This document shows positions 47,144 to 56,014 of a stretch of DNA of 64,000 bases, one piece after another (positions within the stretch are counted from its first letter, which is position 1; each line of letters starts with the position of its first letter). The stretch covers positions 1 through 64,000 of the forward strand of contig NZ_JANUSD010000019.1 in assembly GCF_024793945.1 (NCBI RefSeq), in the 5' to 3' direction. Below the pieces are notes generated by a model that made no database searches, was not told the DNA's origin, and worked only from the letters and a program-made list of their open reading frames with translations. The DNA is from Emticicia fluvialis. Its GTDB lineage: Bacteria > Bacteroidota > Bacteroidia > Cytophagales > Spirosomataceae. A program made the position numbers and the translations under genes.

Positions 47144-47169
47144 GCTTGCCGGCTTATTAACCGGCAAGC
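47144..47169 (-). terminator. Terminator of the carotenoid operon
   Basis: A 9-bp stem GCTTGCCGG (47144-47152) pairs with CCGGCAAGC (47161-47169) around an 8-nt loop. The A-rich stretch to its left gives a U run on the minus strand. It lies just past the crtB stop. Confidence 0.85.
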
Positions 47170-47187
47170 AGAGTATTGAGGTTAAAT

Positions 47188-48024
47188 TCAGATGACATTA
47201 AAGCCGCTCTGCACCCAGGTTTTGGCAAGAAGAGCCAGTTTAATGGTATCGGGTACGCGAATTCGTTCCTGTTGTATCCGGGCAGCAGAAAGACTACGGA
47301 TACGGCCAAAGAGTTTCAGATAATAGCAATAGGCCAGATATACGCCTTTTCTGGCGCCAGATGGTAGTGCCATTATACCAATGTAGGCATCATCAAAATC
47401 TTTCTGGATATCCTGCTCTATTTGTGTTTTGGCCGAAACGCCAAATTCGCTGAAATCTACATTCGGGAAATACACCCGCCCTCTTTCCATAAAATCGCTC
47501 TGCATATCTCTCAGAAAATTCACTTTCTGGAAAGCAGCACCCAGGCTGCGGGCATGGTCTTTCAGTTTTTCATACATTGGCTCGTCTCCTTCACAAAACA
47601 CCCGCAGGCACATCAAGCCCACCACCTCGGCCGAACCATAAATGTATTTGTTATAATTTTTATTGTCGTAGGCCGTGTTAGAAAGGTCCATTTCCATGCT
47701 GTCAAGAAATGCGTCTATCAACTCCTGCTCAATTTTAAACTGCTTTACTACTTTTTGAAAAGAGTGCAAAACAGGGTTGAGGCTGATGCCTTCTTCTATG
47801 GCTAAGTAGGTTTCGTGGCGGTATCGGTCAAGCAAAGTTTTTTTGTCGAAATCATGGAATGTATCAACAATTTCGTCAGCATATCTTACAAACCCGTAAA
47901 TTCCGTAGATAGGGTCATGAAATTTACGGCTAAGTGTTTGTATACCCAGTGTAAATGAAGTACTGTAGTATTTAGTTATGAGCTTACTACAGGCAAAGGT
48001 GGTTTTTTCAAACAAACTAAACAT
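47188..48024 (-). CDS. crtB: Phytoene/squalene synthase family protein
   Basis: A 278-residue prenyl synthase that condenses two geranylgeranyl diphosphates to phytoene. The first aspartate-rich motif DEIVD is at 50-54 (YADEIVDTFHD) and the second, RDMQSD, near 171 after AAFQKVNFL. It follows crtI by 35 bp in the same orientation, so the pair forms a two-gene carotenoid operon. Phytoene rather than squalene synthesis is inferred from the adjacent desaturase. No cyclase or ketolase gene is in the window; later steps must be encoded elsewhere. Confidence 0.93.
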   Translation of the reverse strand: MFSLFEKTTFACSKLITKYYSTSFTLGIQTLSRKFHDPIYGIYGFVRYADEIVDTFHDFDKKTLLDRYRHETYLAIEEGISLNPVLHSFQKVVKQFKIEQELIDAFLDSMEMDLSNTAYDNKNYNKYIYGSAEVVGLMCLRVFCEGDEPMYEKLKDHARSLGAAFQKVNFLRDMQSDFMERGRVYFPNVDFSEFGVSAKTQIEQDIQKDFDDAYIGIMALPSGARKGVYLAYCYYLKLFGRIRSLSAARIQQERIRVPDTIKLALLAKTWVQSGFNVI

Positions 48025-48059
48025 ATTTTGGTCTGTTAAAAGGTTGGGTAAAATCTATA

Positions 48060-49556
48060 TTAGGCAATTGAAACTTCTTTTTGAGCTTTTCCAAACTCTT
48101 TTAATACCTCATTGGCCACTACCTGACCCGAAATTAAAGATGGAGGAACACCCGGCCCGGGAACTGTTAGCTGACCCGTGTAGTAGAGGTTCCTCACCTT
48201 TTTATTTTTTAAACTCGGTTTCAGAAACGCCGTTTGCAGCAGGGTATTGGCCAGCCCATAGGCATTTCCTCGAAACGAGTGATATTCGCTTTTAAAATCG
48301 CTCACGGCAAAGCTGCGTTTATATATCACGTGTTCTTTTATGTTATGCCCCACGTAGTTTTCAAGCCGTGCCATTACCATATCGTAATACTTCTCACGCA
48401 CGGTTTCATTGTCTTCCAGGTCTGGGGCGATGGGAATGAGAATGAACAGATTCTCTGAACCTTCCGGTGCTACTGAGGCATCAGTCTTTGAGGGCGCTGA
48501 AACATAGAACAACGGCTTTGACGGCCATTGCGGACTAGTATATATTTCTTTGGCATGCTGGTTAAAGTCTTCATCAAAAAATAAATTATGATGTATCAGC
48601 TTATCAACCTTTCTGTCTACGCCCAGATAAAACAGCAACGATGAAGGCGCCATTGTACGGCTTTGCCAGTAGCTATCGCTGTAGTTCCGGTAGGGTTTAT
48701 CCAGCAGGTTGGTTTCTATATGGTGGTAGTCGGCACCACCAATTACTACATCTGCATCATACCGGCCGGTTTTGGTTATTACCTTTTGAGCCATACCATT
48801 CTGAACTACAATCTGCGTTACCTCTTCGTTGAGGCGGATATCCACACCTTTTTCTTCTGCCAGTTGCACCATGGCTTTTACAATTTCGTGCATACCACCC
48901 ATCGGATACCAGGTACCCAACGCTATTTCTGCATAGTTCATTAAACTATACAAAGCAGGCGTGTTTTGAGGCGTGGCTCCCAGAAAAAGAATCGGAAACT
49001 CCATTAACTGCAGAAGCTTTTTGCTGCTGAAAAACTTTCGGATATGCTTGCCAAACGAGGCAAATAAATCAAGACTCAGGGCTTTGGTTAACAGCCGAAA
49101 ATCAAAAAATTCGGTAACCGACAAGCTGGGTTTCCAGACAAACTCTCCTACGCCAACTTCATATTTGTATTTCGACTCTTCCAAAAATGCTTCCAGCTTT
49201 TTACTGCTCCCGGGTTCTATGGTGTCAAAAAGTGTTTTCAGTTCGTTCAGATTGGCCGGTAGGTCAATGTCGTCTTCCGGTCCAAAAATCACTTTATATG
49301 ACGGGTTAAGCCTTACCAGATTATAGTAATCAGAAACCTTTTTGCCATAGGTAGCAAAATATTGTTCAAATACGTCGGGCATCCAATACCAGCTGGGGCC
49401 CATGTCGAACATAAAGCCTTTTTCTTCAAAAATACGGGCACGCCCGCCTGCCATTGAGTTTTTTTCAAGTATTACCACTTCGTAACCTTCGTCAGCCAAT
49501 TTGGTTGCTGCTGACAACCCCGCAAATCCTGCCCCTATTACTACAGCTTTTTTCAT
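48060..49556 (-). CDS. crtI: Phytoene desaturase (CrtI type)
   Basis: A 498-residue FAD-dependent desaturase that introduces double bonds into phytoene to give lycopene-type carotenoids. The Rossmann motif GAGFAGLSAATKLADEG is at 8-24, followed by VILEKNSMAGGRARIFE and the family block GFMFDMGPSWYWMPDVFE (about 51-68). The C-terminal CrtI signature YYTGQLTVPGPGVPPSLISG is near 461-480. It is first in the crtI-crtB operon. Precursor supply comes through dxr at 2071-3216. Confidence 0.95.
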   Translation of the reverse strand: MKKAVVIGAGFAGLSAATKLADEGYEVVILEKNSMAGGRARIFEEKGFMFDMGPSWYWMPDVFEQYFATYGKKVSDYYNLVRLNPSYKVIFGPEDDIDLPANLNELKTLFDTIEPGSSKKLEAFLEESKYKYEVGVGEFVWKPSLSVTEFFDFRLLTKALSLDLFASFGKHIRKFFSSKKLLQLMEFPILFLGATPQNTPALYSLMNYAEIALGTWYPMGGMHEIVKAMVQLAEEKGVDIRLNEEVTQIVVQNGMAQKVITKTGRYDADVVIGGADYHHIETNLLDKPYRNYSDSYWQSRTMAPSSLLFYLGVDRKVDKLIHHNLFFDEDFNQHAKEIYTSPQWPSKPLFYVSAPSKTDASVAPEGSENLFILIPIAPDLEDNETVREKYYDMVMARLENYVGHNIKEHVIYKRSFAVSDFKSEYHSFRGNAYGLANTLLQTAFLKPSLKNKKVRNLYYTGQLTVPGPGVPPSLISGQVVANEVLKEFGKAQKEVSIA

Positions 49557-49676
49557 TCAGAAATACCGGTTATTGCATTGTTAATTGTATAAACTTAGTT
49601 TGTTTAATTTTGTTTTCAAAAAGTTAAACAATTTATTTTCTTATGTAAGATACCCATTGCCGACAATCAGAAATTA

Positions 49677-50000
49677 TCATTTTTTAAGTGTCGGGTATTC
49701 GTCTATACCCAGGGTGGTTAACTTCGGGTTGAGTGTTTTGGGAATAATAACTACCTGAAAGAATTTGGTTTTCATAGCGTCAAAGTCACACACAAATTTG
49801 TTTTTTGATTTCAATGCTCTATAAACGGCCGTGTAATTGACCTTCTTTTGCTCCCAGCCATTTATAGCCAGATTGGTCTGCACACATTCAATAGCCCTTT
49901 TAAGATTAGAGAAATAGACTGTAAATGGTTCCCGCTTTCTGACATCATTCAATGTACCAATGTATTGAATTGTAACTTCGTAAATAACTGATTGCCTCAT
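49677..50000 (-). CDS. Small hypothetical protein
   Basis: A 107-residue basic protein I do not recognise. It has a beta-alpha-beta-like start (VIYEVTIQYIGTL), an aromatic FTVYFSNLKRAIECVQTNL segment and a basic middle (YRALKSKNKF), with no signal peptide or membrane helix. It might be a small nucleic-acid-binding or phage-repressor-like protein, but nothing supports that beyond composition. It stands alone about 120 bp upstream of crtI, and is probably real since the frame has coding character and its own spacing. Confidence 0.55.
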   Translation of the reverse strand: MRQSVIYEVTIQYIGTLNDVRKREPFTVYFSNLKRAIECVQTNLAINGWEQKKVNYTAVYRALKSKNKFVCDFDAMKTKFFQVVIIPKTLNPKLTTLGIDEYPTLKK

Positions 50001-50162
50001 AGAACATTCAACTTAGTAATGTGCCTGCCCGGTAAAAGAAGGCTTTACTTACTAAAACTACACATAAAAAAAGAGTTTTTGGCAAATTATATGGTAATTA
50101 TTCTCTACCACAATAAAATCAATTTTTGCACGTTATTATGTTGTATTTCATTTAGTTATAAG

Positions 50163-50200
50163 AGAAAAAGCCTGAACATATCATTTGTCGGGCTTTTTCT
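50163..50200 (+). terminator. Orphan terminator-like hairpin
   Basis: AGAAAAAGCCTGA (50163-50175) pairs with TCGGGCTTTTTCT (50188-50200), with one G-U pair and a 12-nt loop, followed by TTTGG. No gene ends here on either strand; the nearest genes start away from it. Confidence 0.7.
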
Positions 50201-50273
50201 TTTGGTGGATGAGCTTATTTCTACGTTCTCCTGCTGACTTAAAACTCCGGGGCATCAACCGCACCGGCGCGAG

Positions 50274-50282
50274 TTATCCACA
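50274..50282 (+). promoter_or_regulatory. DnaA box
   Basis: TTATCCACA, a perfect match to the consensus DnaA-binding site. It is the first of two in the same orientation, 20 bp apart. Confidence 0.75.
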
Positions 50283-50293
50283 TACCAACACAC

Positions 50294-50302
50294 TTATCCA
50301 CA
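50294..50302 (+). promoter_or_regulatory. DnaA box
   Basis: TTATCCACA, a second perfect consensus site, placed two helical turns after the first and followed by the A/T-rich GTATTTTTTTAGTAA. Confidence 0.75.
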
Positions 50303-50434
50303 GTATTTTTTTAGTAACTGCCTTTCATAATCTTTCGATTTTCGCCTGATTTTTCATAATAAATTGAGAACTTTGCCAGCTCATTTAAAATAGGCTGTAA
50401 AAAGGCCGCATTATCTTAAAAAAACCAATTTCAA

Positions 50435-51562
50435 ATGACGCTTTTTAATGTGTATCCCCTTTATGACATTGAGCCGGTAAAGGCTCAGGGTTCTTATCTA
50501 TGGGATAAGAACGGACAGGAGTATTTAGATTTATATGGTGGCCATGCCGTTATTTCAATAGGCCACACGCACCCTGTTTATGTCCGAAGGCTTACACAAC
50601 AATTAAAAAACATTGGTTTTTATTCAAATTCTGTCAAAATTCCGTCGCAGGAAGAACTGGCAGATAAACTGGGTAAAATTTCAGGATTGAAAGATTATTA
50701 CCTGTTTCTGGTAAACTCTGGCGCTGAAGCTAACGAGAATGCATTGAAGCTGGCTTCTTTTTATAATGGTCGTAAAAAAGTGATTGCCTTTACCAAAGGG
50801 TTTCATGGCCGTACGTCTGCCGCTGTAGCCGTAACCGACAACCCATCAATAAAGGCACCCCTTAACTTTGCAGACCACGTGCAGATATTGCCGTTTAACG
50901 ATGTGGAAGCGGTTAAGAAAGCCATTGATAACGAAACCTGTGCGGTAATTGTTGAGGGTATTCAGGGTGTTGGGGGTATACAGGTTGCCAGTGATGCGTT
51001 TCTAAAAGCCATACGCAAGGCCTGTGATAAAACAGGAGCCATTTTTATACATGACAGCGTGCAGTGCGGATATGGGCGCTCGGGTAAATTTTTCAGCTTT
51101 GAGTATAGTGGCGTAAAACCAGACATTATTTCTACAGCCAAAGGCATGGGTAACGGTTTCCCAATCGGGGCTATTCTTATATCGCCCAGATTTGAGGCCA
51201 AGCATGGCATGCTGGGTACAACCTTTGGAGGTAATCATCTGGCCTGTACAGCTGCCAATGCAGTAATTGACGTTATAAAGAAAGAAAAACTGGTGCAAAA
51301 TGCCGCAGCCGTGGGCGATTATTTCTTTGAAAACCTGAAGCAGTTTAAGGGAATAAAAGAACTACGCGGCAAAGGATTAATGATAGGTATCGAGTTTGAA
51401 CAACCGGTTGACCCTATCAGGAATTCTCTGCTTTTTGACCATAAAATATTTACGGGCGTAGCCGGGAAACACACCATGCGTTTGCTCCCCAGCCTTGCCC
51501 TTACAACCAAAGAGGCCGACATCTTTTTAGAAGCCCTGCATAAAGTTTTAGCTAAGGCTTAA
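50435..51562 (+). CDS. argD: Class III aminotransferase, ArgD-like (acetyl/succinylornithine aminotransferase)
   Basis: A 375-residue PLP enzyme resembling acetylornithine/succinylornithine aminotransferases of arginine synthesis. The cofactor phosphate region NSGAEANE is at 94-101, FHGRTSAA at 123-130, the pyridine-binding Asp207 in HDSVQCGYGR and the Schiff-base Lys236 in STAKGMGNGFP. The usual DEVQ is DSVQ here, a Glu-to-Ser change next to Asp207. Bacteroidota commonly use N-succinylornithine; which substrate is used here cannot be told. No other arginine gene is adjacent. The 3' end overlaps the convergent methyltransferase gene by 11 bp. Confidence 0.85.
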   Translation: MTLFNVYPLYDIEPVKAQGSYLWDKNGQEYLDLYGGHAVISIGHTHPVYVRRLTQQLKNIGFYSNSVKIPSQEELADKLGKISGLKDYYLFLVNSGAEANENALKLASFYNGRKKVIAFTKGFHGRTSAAVAVTDNPSIKAPLNFADHVQILPFNDVEAVKKAIDNETCAVIVEGIQGVGGIQVASDAFLKAIRKACDKTGAIFIHDSVQCGYGRSGKFFSFEYSGVKPDIISTAKGMGNGFPIGAILISPRFEAKHGMLGTTFGGNHLACTAANAVIDVIKKEKLVQNAAAVGDYFFENLKQFKGIKELRGKGLMIGIEFEQPVDPIRNSLLFDHKIFTGVAGKHTMRLLPSLALTTKEADIFLEALHKVLAKA

Positions 51563-52355
51563 CAGCCTCAATGGCCAGCAGATACAATTTCATGGCCTGC
51601 GCTTTGTCAGCAATCCAGGTGTTATAATCCTGGATTGCTTTCAGCCGAACCTCTTCTGAAATAAACCCATCCTTCACAACCTGATTCCCACGTGTTTCTG
51701 CTACCACTGACCAGATTTGTGCATCACCTTTAAAACTCTCCTCTCCAACCCTGCTCATTTCATGTTGTTCAACGATTGTGACTGAGTCCAGACCCAGGTC
51801 TTTGTAAATAGCGGGTAAATTATCAGCAATGGCGTTGTCATAACCGGCATCTGCCCGCCAGTTGAGAAATGCCTCATAAAAATCAAGCATTGACTGCGGT
51901 GGCTGTGGTGTCCATTCAATTCGGGTATGGTTATAATCAAGTATAGAAATTCGCCCGCCGGGCTTCAATAGATTTACCATATTTGAAACTACCTCAGCCG
52001 GGTTACTCACCCATTGCAAGGTTCGGGCCGCTATTACCAAATCAAATTTGTGGTCAGGTTTGTACGTGTTTATATCTGCCACTTCAAACGACAGATTGTT
52101 CAGATGGGCATAGTTTTTTGTGGCCATATTAATGAGATGTTCGCTGAAATCGATTCCAACTACTTTACCGTTTGGCCCTACCTGCCTGGCTACACCGGCA
52201 GTAATACTGCCCGAGCCACAGCCCACATCAAGCACTGAGAACCCTTCTTGCAGCAGCGGAATCAGTGACGAATAGCTGTTTTCAATTGTGCGGCGGTCGA
52301 GCACCTTGTTTGCTCCCTGCGGCATTTCTGCCCTTGTTTGAGACGTCTGACTCAT
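51552..52355 (-). CDS. Class I SAM-dependent methyltransferase
   Basis: A 267-residue methyltransferase. Motif I LDVGCGSG is at 42-49, followed by GKVVGIDFSEHLI, motif II DLVIAARTLQWVSNP near 108 and LLKPGGRISILDYNHTRIEW. The fold is similar to UbiE/Methyltransf_25-type enzymes; the acceptor is unknown. The C-terminal part is longer than the core and helical. It converges with and overlaps argD by 11 bp. Confidence 0.9.
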   Translation of the reverse strand: MSQTSQTRAEMPQGANKVLDRRTIENSYSSLIPLLQEGFSVLDVGCGSGSITAGVARQVGPNGKVVGIDFSEHLINMATKNYAHLNNLSFEVADINTYKPDHKFDLVIAARTLQWVSNPAEVVSNMVNLLKPGGRISILDYNHTRIEWTPQPPQSMLDFYEAFLNWRADAGYDNAIADNLPAIYKDLGLDSVTIVEQHEMSRVGEESFKGDAQIWSVVAETRGNQVVKDGFISEEVRLKAIQDYNTWIADKAQAMKLYLLAIEAVKP

Positions 52356-52450
52356 TACTTATTTGATAAATGGTTAATAATGCTTATTAAAAAATGAGGC
52401 GCCAACACAAAAAGCAATACATTTGTTTGTTCACATAAGCCTCTGAAAAC

Positions 52451-52933
52451 ATGGACATTGTACTATTAATTATTGCCATTGTCTGCCTGCTGATTGGCCT
52501 TGCGGGGGCCGTTTTACCATTGCCCGGCCCACCGCTCAGCTTTGCAGGCATTGTTGCTTTGCATTTTACCAGATTTGCCCAATTCAGCGAAAACCTGCTC
52601 TGGACCCTGGGCTTGCTCACGCTTGTAGTAACAGTGCTCGATTACTACGTGCCCGTTTGGGGCACCAAAAAATTCGGTGGCTCAAGGTATGGGTCCTGGG
52701 GTAGTATGCTTGGCATGCTCATTGGTTTATTCTTTGGCCCCTTTGGCATCTTTATCGGTGCATTTGTTGGCGCATTGGTTGGCGAACTCCTTGCGGGTTC
52801 AACTTCTGAACAAGCCACCAAAGCTGCTATCGGGTCTTTTATAGGTTTCCTGGTGGGGATAGTTATGAAAGTGGCCCTTTGCCTGGTTATGATATGGTAT
52901 GCCGGCAAAGACCTATGGTTTTATTTTAGTTAG
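52451..52933 (+). CDS. DUF456-family membrane protein
   Basis: A 160-residue hydrophobic protein with about four to five membrane segments and many Gly residues (LIGLFFGPFGIFIGAFVGALV at about 97-117). The pattern, including PLPGPPLSFAGI near 23-34 and GTKKFGGSRYGSWGS near 75-90, matches the DUF456 family of unknown function. It is transcribed divergently from the methyltransferase and ends 6 bp before the convergent acetyltransferase gene. Confidence 0.85.
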   Translation: MDIVLLIIAIVCLLIGLAGAVLPLPGPPLSFAGIVALHFTRFAQFSENLLWTLGLLTLVVTVLDYYVPVWGTKKFGGSRYGSWGSMLGMLIGLFFGPFGIFIGAFVGALVGELLAGSTSEQATKAAIGSFIGFLVGIVMKVALCLVMIWYAGKDLWFYFS

Positions 52934-52939
52934 GCCTGC

Positions 52940-53464
52940 TCAGGTATTTCGTTTCAGCTCCCACCTTAGCAGTTCATTCTCTGCCCTTACCGATTGAAAC
53001 CCTGCTTTTTGCAAAACTCTTTGCGAATCAAACAAGTCGACAGGCGTATGTGCTACAATTGTATGCAGCTTGGGATGCATAAAAGCCCAATGGCTGATAC
53101 ACACCAGGGCTTCGGTAGCATAGCCTTTCCCTCTGTATTGTTGGCCTATTCCATAGCCCACCTCAGACTCCCGATTTTCATTAGGTAATCCGGTAAGACC
53201 AATGCCTCCAATTCCCACATTTTCTTCTTTCAGCACCATAAGCCAGTTGGTAAACCACTGGTAATGCTGTGGGTTTTTCTCAACTGAGGGTATCCAGAAG
53301 TTTTGCAGGGCATCGTCAAACTCGTTCAGGAATAACGGCTCCATATCAATGCTTACTGAAGCAAGGCCCAGTTCTACCGCCAGTGCGCCTGATTGCTGAT
53401 ATATACTTAAATGATGTAAATTTAAAGGGATGAGCTTTAAACGCTCAGATTGGATATAAAACAT
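52940..53464 (-). CDS. GNAT-family N-acetyltransferase (RimJ/RimL-like)
   Basis: A 174-residue acetyltransferase. The acetyl-CoA-binding motif A appears as GYGIGQQYRGKGYATEAL near 103-120, followed by HTIVAHTPVDLFDSQRVLQKAGF, characteristic of the RimJ/RimL group that acetylates protein N-termini or small molecules. The substrate is unknown. It is transcribed toward the DUF456 gene; upstream is a 358-bp gap shared with the OmpA-like gene. Confidence 0.9.
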   Translation of the reverse strand: MFYIQSERLKLIPLNLHHLSIYQQSGALAVELGLASVSIDMEPLFLNEFDDALQNFWIPSVEKNPQHYQWFTNWLMVLKEENVGIGGIGLTGLPNENRESEVGYGIGQQYRGKGYATEALVCISHWAFMHPKLHTIVAHTPVDLFDSQRVLQKAGFQSVRAENELLRWELKRNT

Positions 53465-53822
53465 GATTGATAGTCTTTATTTGGATAAAACAAAAGATTA
53501 GAACAAGTGAGAACTTGTCTTAAATTGTGCCGGTATATTGGTATTAAGCAATATCAGGCAGCAGACTATCGAGGAGTGAAGTATTAAATTTCAGAGGCAA
53601 TAAATTACGCCTTAAAGGTATGTAAAAAAATTTAAAAAATAACCTAAACCTTAGTTGTAGCATATTTTACACAGTTCAATACAGAAAATTGTCGCCCCAT
53701 AAACATTTAAATCGCACTAAACCCACACTTAACCCGCTGCCTATCAGCCCTTTGTATTGCCACCACATAAATCTGGCACATTTCTTTAACAGACATTGAA
53801 GATTCATAAAATTCTAAATGTC
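53465..53822. other. 358-bp intergenic region
   Basis: The gap lies between the divergent acetyltransferase and OmpA-lipoprotein genes. I see a short hairpin, ACAAGT-GAGA-ACTTGT (53503-53518), near the acetyltransferase start that could be an operator, and A/T-rich sequence otherwise. No clear -33/-7 pair or gene was found. Confidence 0.5.
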
Positions 53823-54539
53823 ATGAACCACACTAAATCCGTTTTTCAGAGAGGCCTTGCAGTATCGCTCTGTGGAGCCATACTATTGAGTTCTACTATC
53901 TCATGTAATTCATTCAAGAAATTAACAAACGAACAAAAGGGCGCTATTATAGGCATAGGTACAGGTGCTGCCGCCGGTGCGGCTATTGGCAGCAAGAGTA
54001 AAAACCCGGCTGTTTATGCCATTATTGGTTCGGCGGTTGGCGGTGCCGCCGGGGTATTCATTGGCCGTTATATGGACAAACAGGCTGCTAAAATGAAAAA
54101 AGACCTGGAAGGTGTGGCAGAAGTTGAGCGTGTAGGCGAGGGTATTAAACTTACCATGAAGTCGGGTATATTGTTCGGCTTTGACTCTTACACATTAACA
54201 CAGGTGTCAAAAGATAACCTCATAAAACTTTCGGAAACACTGAAGGAGTACGGCGATACCAATATTCTGGTTGGCGGCCATACTGACAACGTGGGCGCTG
54301 AAGACTACAACATGAAGCTATCAGAAAAACGCGCCAATGCAGTTGCCGGTTTTTTAAGTAACAATGGTGTGAAACGCACCAGGATGTCGGTAATTGGATA
54401 TGGGGAATCTACTCCCTTGGTTGATAATACCACAGAAAGCGGCCGTGACAAAAACCGCAGGGTAGAACTGGCCATTGTAGCTGACGAAAGCCTTAAAAAA
54501 GATGCCAGAAATGGCACTGGCGACATAGCCAAACAATAA
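53823..54539 (+). CDS. OmpA-family lipoprotein with glycine-zipper segment
   Basis: A 238-residue outer-membrane lipoprotein. The signal peptide ends in a lipobox-like STISC with Cys at 28; a glycine-zipper stretch follows at about 42-82 (GIGTGAAAGAAIG, IGSAVGGAAGVFIG). An OmpA peptidoglycan-binding domain occupies about 115-225, with FGFDSYTLT, GGHTDNVGAEDYN and GYGESTPLVDN. The architecture matches YiaD-type proteins linking the outer membrane to peptidoglycan. The ATG at 53823 is chosen; a TTG at 53796 is in frame. A strong terminator follows, so it is monocistronic. Confidence 0.92.
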   Translation: MNHTKSVFQRGLAVSLCGAILLSSTISCNSFKKLTNEQKGAIIGIGTGAAAGAAIGSKSKNPAVYAIIGSAVGGAAGVFIGRYMDKQAAKMKKDLEGVAEVERVGEGIKLTMKSGILFGFDSYTLTQVSKDNLIKLSETLKEYGDTNILVGGHTDNVGAEDYNMKLSEKRANAVAGFLSNNGVKRTRMSVIGYGESTPLVDNTTESGRDKNRRVELAIVADESLKKDARNGTGDIAKQ

Positions 54540-54552
54540 TAAGCGATTAACT

Positions 54553-54592
54553 AAAAAGCAGGATTCAAATAAAAGTTTGAATCCTGCTTTTT
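54553..54592 (+). terminator. Terminator of the OmpA-lipoprotein gene
   Basis: A 17-bp perfect stem (54553-54569 with 54576-54592, core AGCAGGATTC) has a 6-nt loop and T-rich end. Confidence 0.92.
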
Positions 54593-54662
54593 GTTTTGCT
54601 GCTTTAAAAACCAGTTGGCATAAGTTTTTGTTTAATTTAGCAAACTATAAAACTTTGTTTTC

Positions 54663-55850
54663 ATGCCTCCACAACGTTTACCATTTAACTTGAAACTACC
54701 GCTTGCACTACTTTCAATTACCATCATTGTGTATTGGTTAAGTGTGCTGGAAGCCGTATTGGTGCCATTTATTATATCCATCATTCTGTCTATACTACTC
54801 TTCCCGGTCTGTGACTGGCTCGAAAAGCGGAAAGTAAACCGTGTGCTTGCCATTACAATTACCCTGGTTTTATTTGTGGTGCTTATAGCGACTATCGTTT
54901 ATCTGGCCTCTACACAGGTACGCGGTTTCTCAAAGATGATTCCACAGCTGATATCAAAAGTTGAACTGGCATATAAGAATCTGCTAAGCTGGACATCGAA
55001 AAAATTTGCTTTGTCGATGGAAACGCAGGTTGACCAACTTAACAATTATACCGACCAGATTATTAATCAGGGTGGTGCAGTGGTGGGTACCGCGCTTTCT
55101 ACTACATCAAACATGATCGGCAACATGTCTATCATGCCGGTGTATATGTTTTTTCTATTGCTTTACCGCGATTTCTTCAAAGAGTTTTTCTTTAAGGTGT
55201 TTAAGTCTACCAACAAAGACAGGGTAAACGAGATTCTGGTTAAAATTTATGATGTCATTCATAGTTATTTATCTGGTGTTATTATTGTAACCATTATTGT
55301 TGGCACGCTCAATACCATCAGCTTGCTTCTGCTGGGTATTGAAGGCGCCATCTTTTTTGGTTTCCTGGCGGCAATCTTGCTAATTATTCCTTATATCGGT
55401 ATTCTCATTGGCTCGCTCCTTCCTATTGTTGTTGCACTGGTAACAAAAGACTCACCCATGTATGCAGTGGGTGTAGCAGCCTCTTTCTTTGCCGTGCAAA
55501 TGCTTGAAGGCAACTTTATTACCCCCAATATTGTAGGTTCTAAAATCAGCATCAACCCACTGGCGGCTATTCTGGGCTTGCTGATGGGCGCCAGCCTGTG
55601 GGGTATTGCCGGCATGGCCCTGTGCCTACCCATTATTGCTATCATAAAAGTTGTTTTTGACTCGGTTCCTGATTTACACCCTTATGGCTTTTTAATGGGT
55701 GAACCCGCCAGCAGTGCTACCAAGATGGAAGAGAAGCGCAATAGAGCCAATAAAATTGAAAAGGAAATTGTTGAGACCATCAGTGAAACCACAGATGGTG
55801 TAAAAGCGCTATTCAAGAAAAAAGGTAACAACCAGAAAAAAAGCAAATAA
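54663..55850 (+). CDS. AI-2E (PerM) family transporter
   Basis: A 395-residue inner-membrane protein with about eight helices. Family pattern: an N-terminal helical pair with VLVPFIISIILSILLFPVCD near 33-52, the central PVYMFFLLLYRDFFKEFF near 158-175, and late GALxxGxLxAILLIIPYIGILIG-type and ALGLLMGASLWGIAGM-type segments. PerM-family proteins include the AI-2 exporter TqsA and Na+/H+ antiporters, so substrate is open. The C-terminal tail is charged. It follows the OmpA-lipoprotein gene behind a terminator. Confidence 0.9.
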   Translation: MPPQRLPFNLKLPLALLSITIIVYWLSVLEAVLVPFIISIILSILLFPVCDWLEKRKVNRVLAITITLVLFVVLIATIVYLASTQVRGFSKMIPQLISKVELAYKNLLSWTSKKFALSMETQVDQLNNYTDQIINQGGAVVGTALSTTSNMIGNMSIMPVYMFFLLLYRDFFKEFFFKVFKSTNKDRVNEILVKIYDVIHSYLSGVIIVTIIVGTLNTISLLLLGIEGAIFFGFLAAILLIIPYIGILIGSLLPIVVALVTKDSPMYAVGVAASFFAVQMLEGNFITPNIVGSKISINPLAAILGLLMGASLWGIAGMALCLPIIAIIKVVFDSVPDLHPYGFLMGEPASSATKMEEKRNRANKIEKEIVETISETTDGVKALFKKKGNNQKKSK

Positions 55851-56014
55851 AATTGCCTTAACTCACTTACCGGCTTGCTCAAATTGTAGAGGGTTTTCCC
55901 CAGCTGCAAGTACTCGTTTTTCATAAAGTACTTATAATAAGCCTCATACAAAATTGGCATATTAATTTTGACTGGTATAATAACCATTTAACAATTAATA
56001 AATTTAAGCACGGT

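Larger units (their letters stand above)
50001..50434. other. 434-bp intergenic region with orphan hairpin and DnaA boxes
   Basis: This gap lies between divergent genes. It holds a terminator-like hairpin at 50163-50200 that belongs to no annotated gene and two perfect DnaA boxes at 50274-50282 and 50294-50302, followed by an A/T-rich stretch. The 81-residue frame at 49992-50237 runs through the hairpin and is not convincing. Confidence 0.7.

Noticed and set aside
49992..50237. 81-codon plus-strand frame in the intergenic region
   Set aside because: It runs through a terminator hairpin, overlaps the start of the minus-strand gene and has no coding character.
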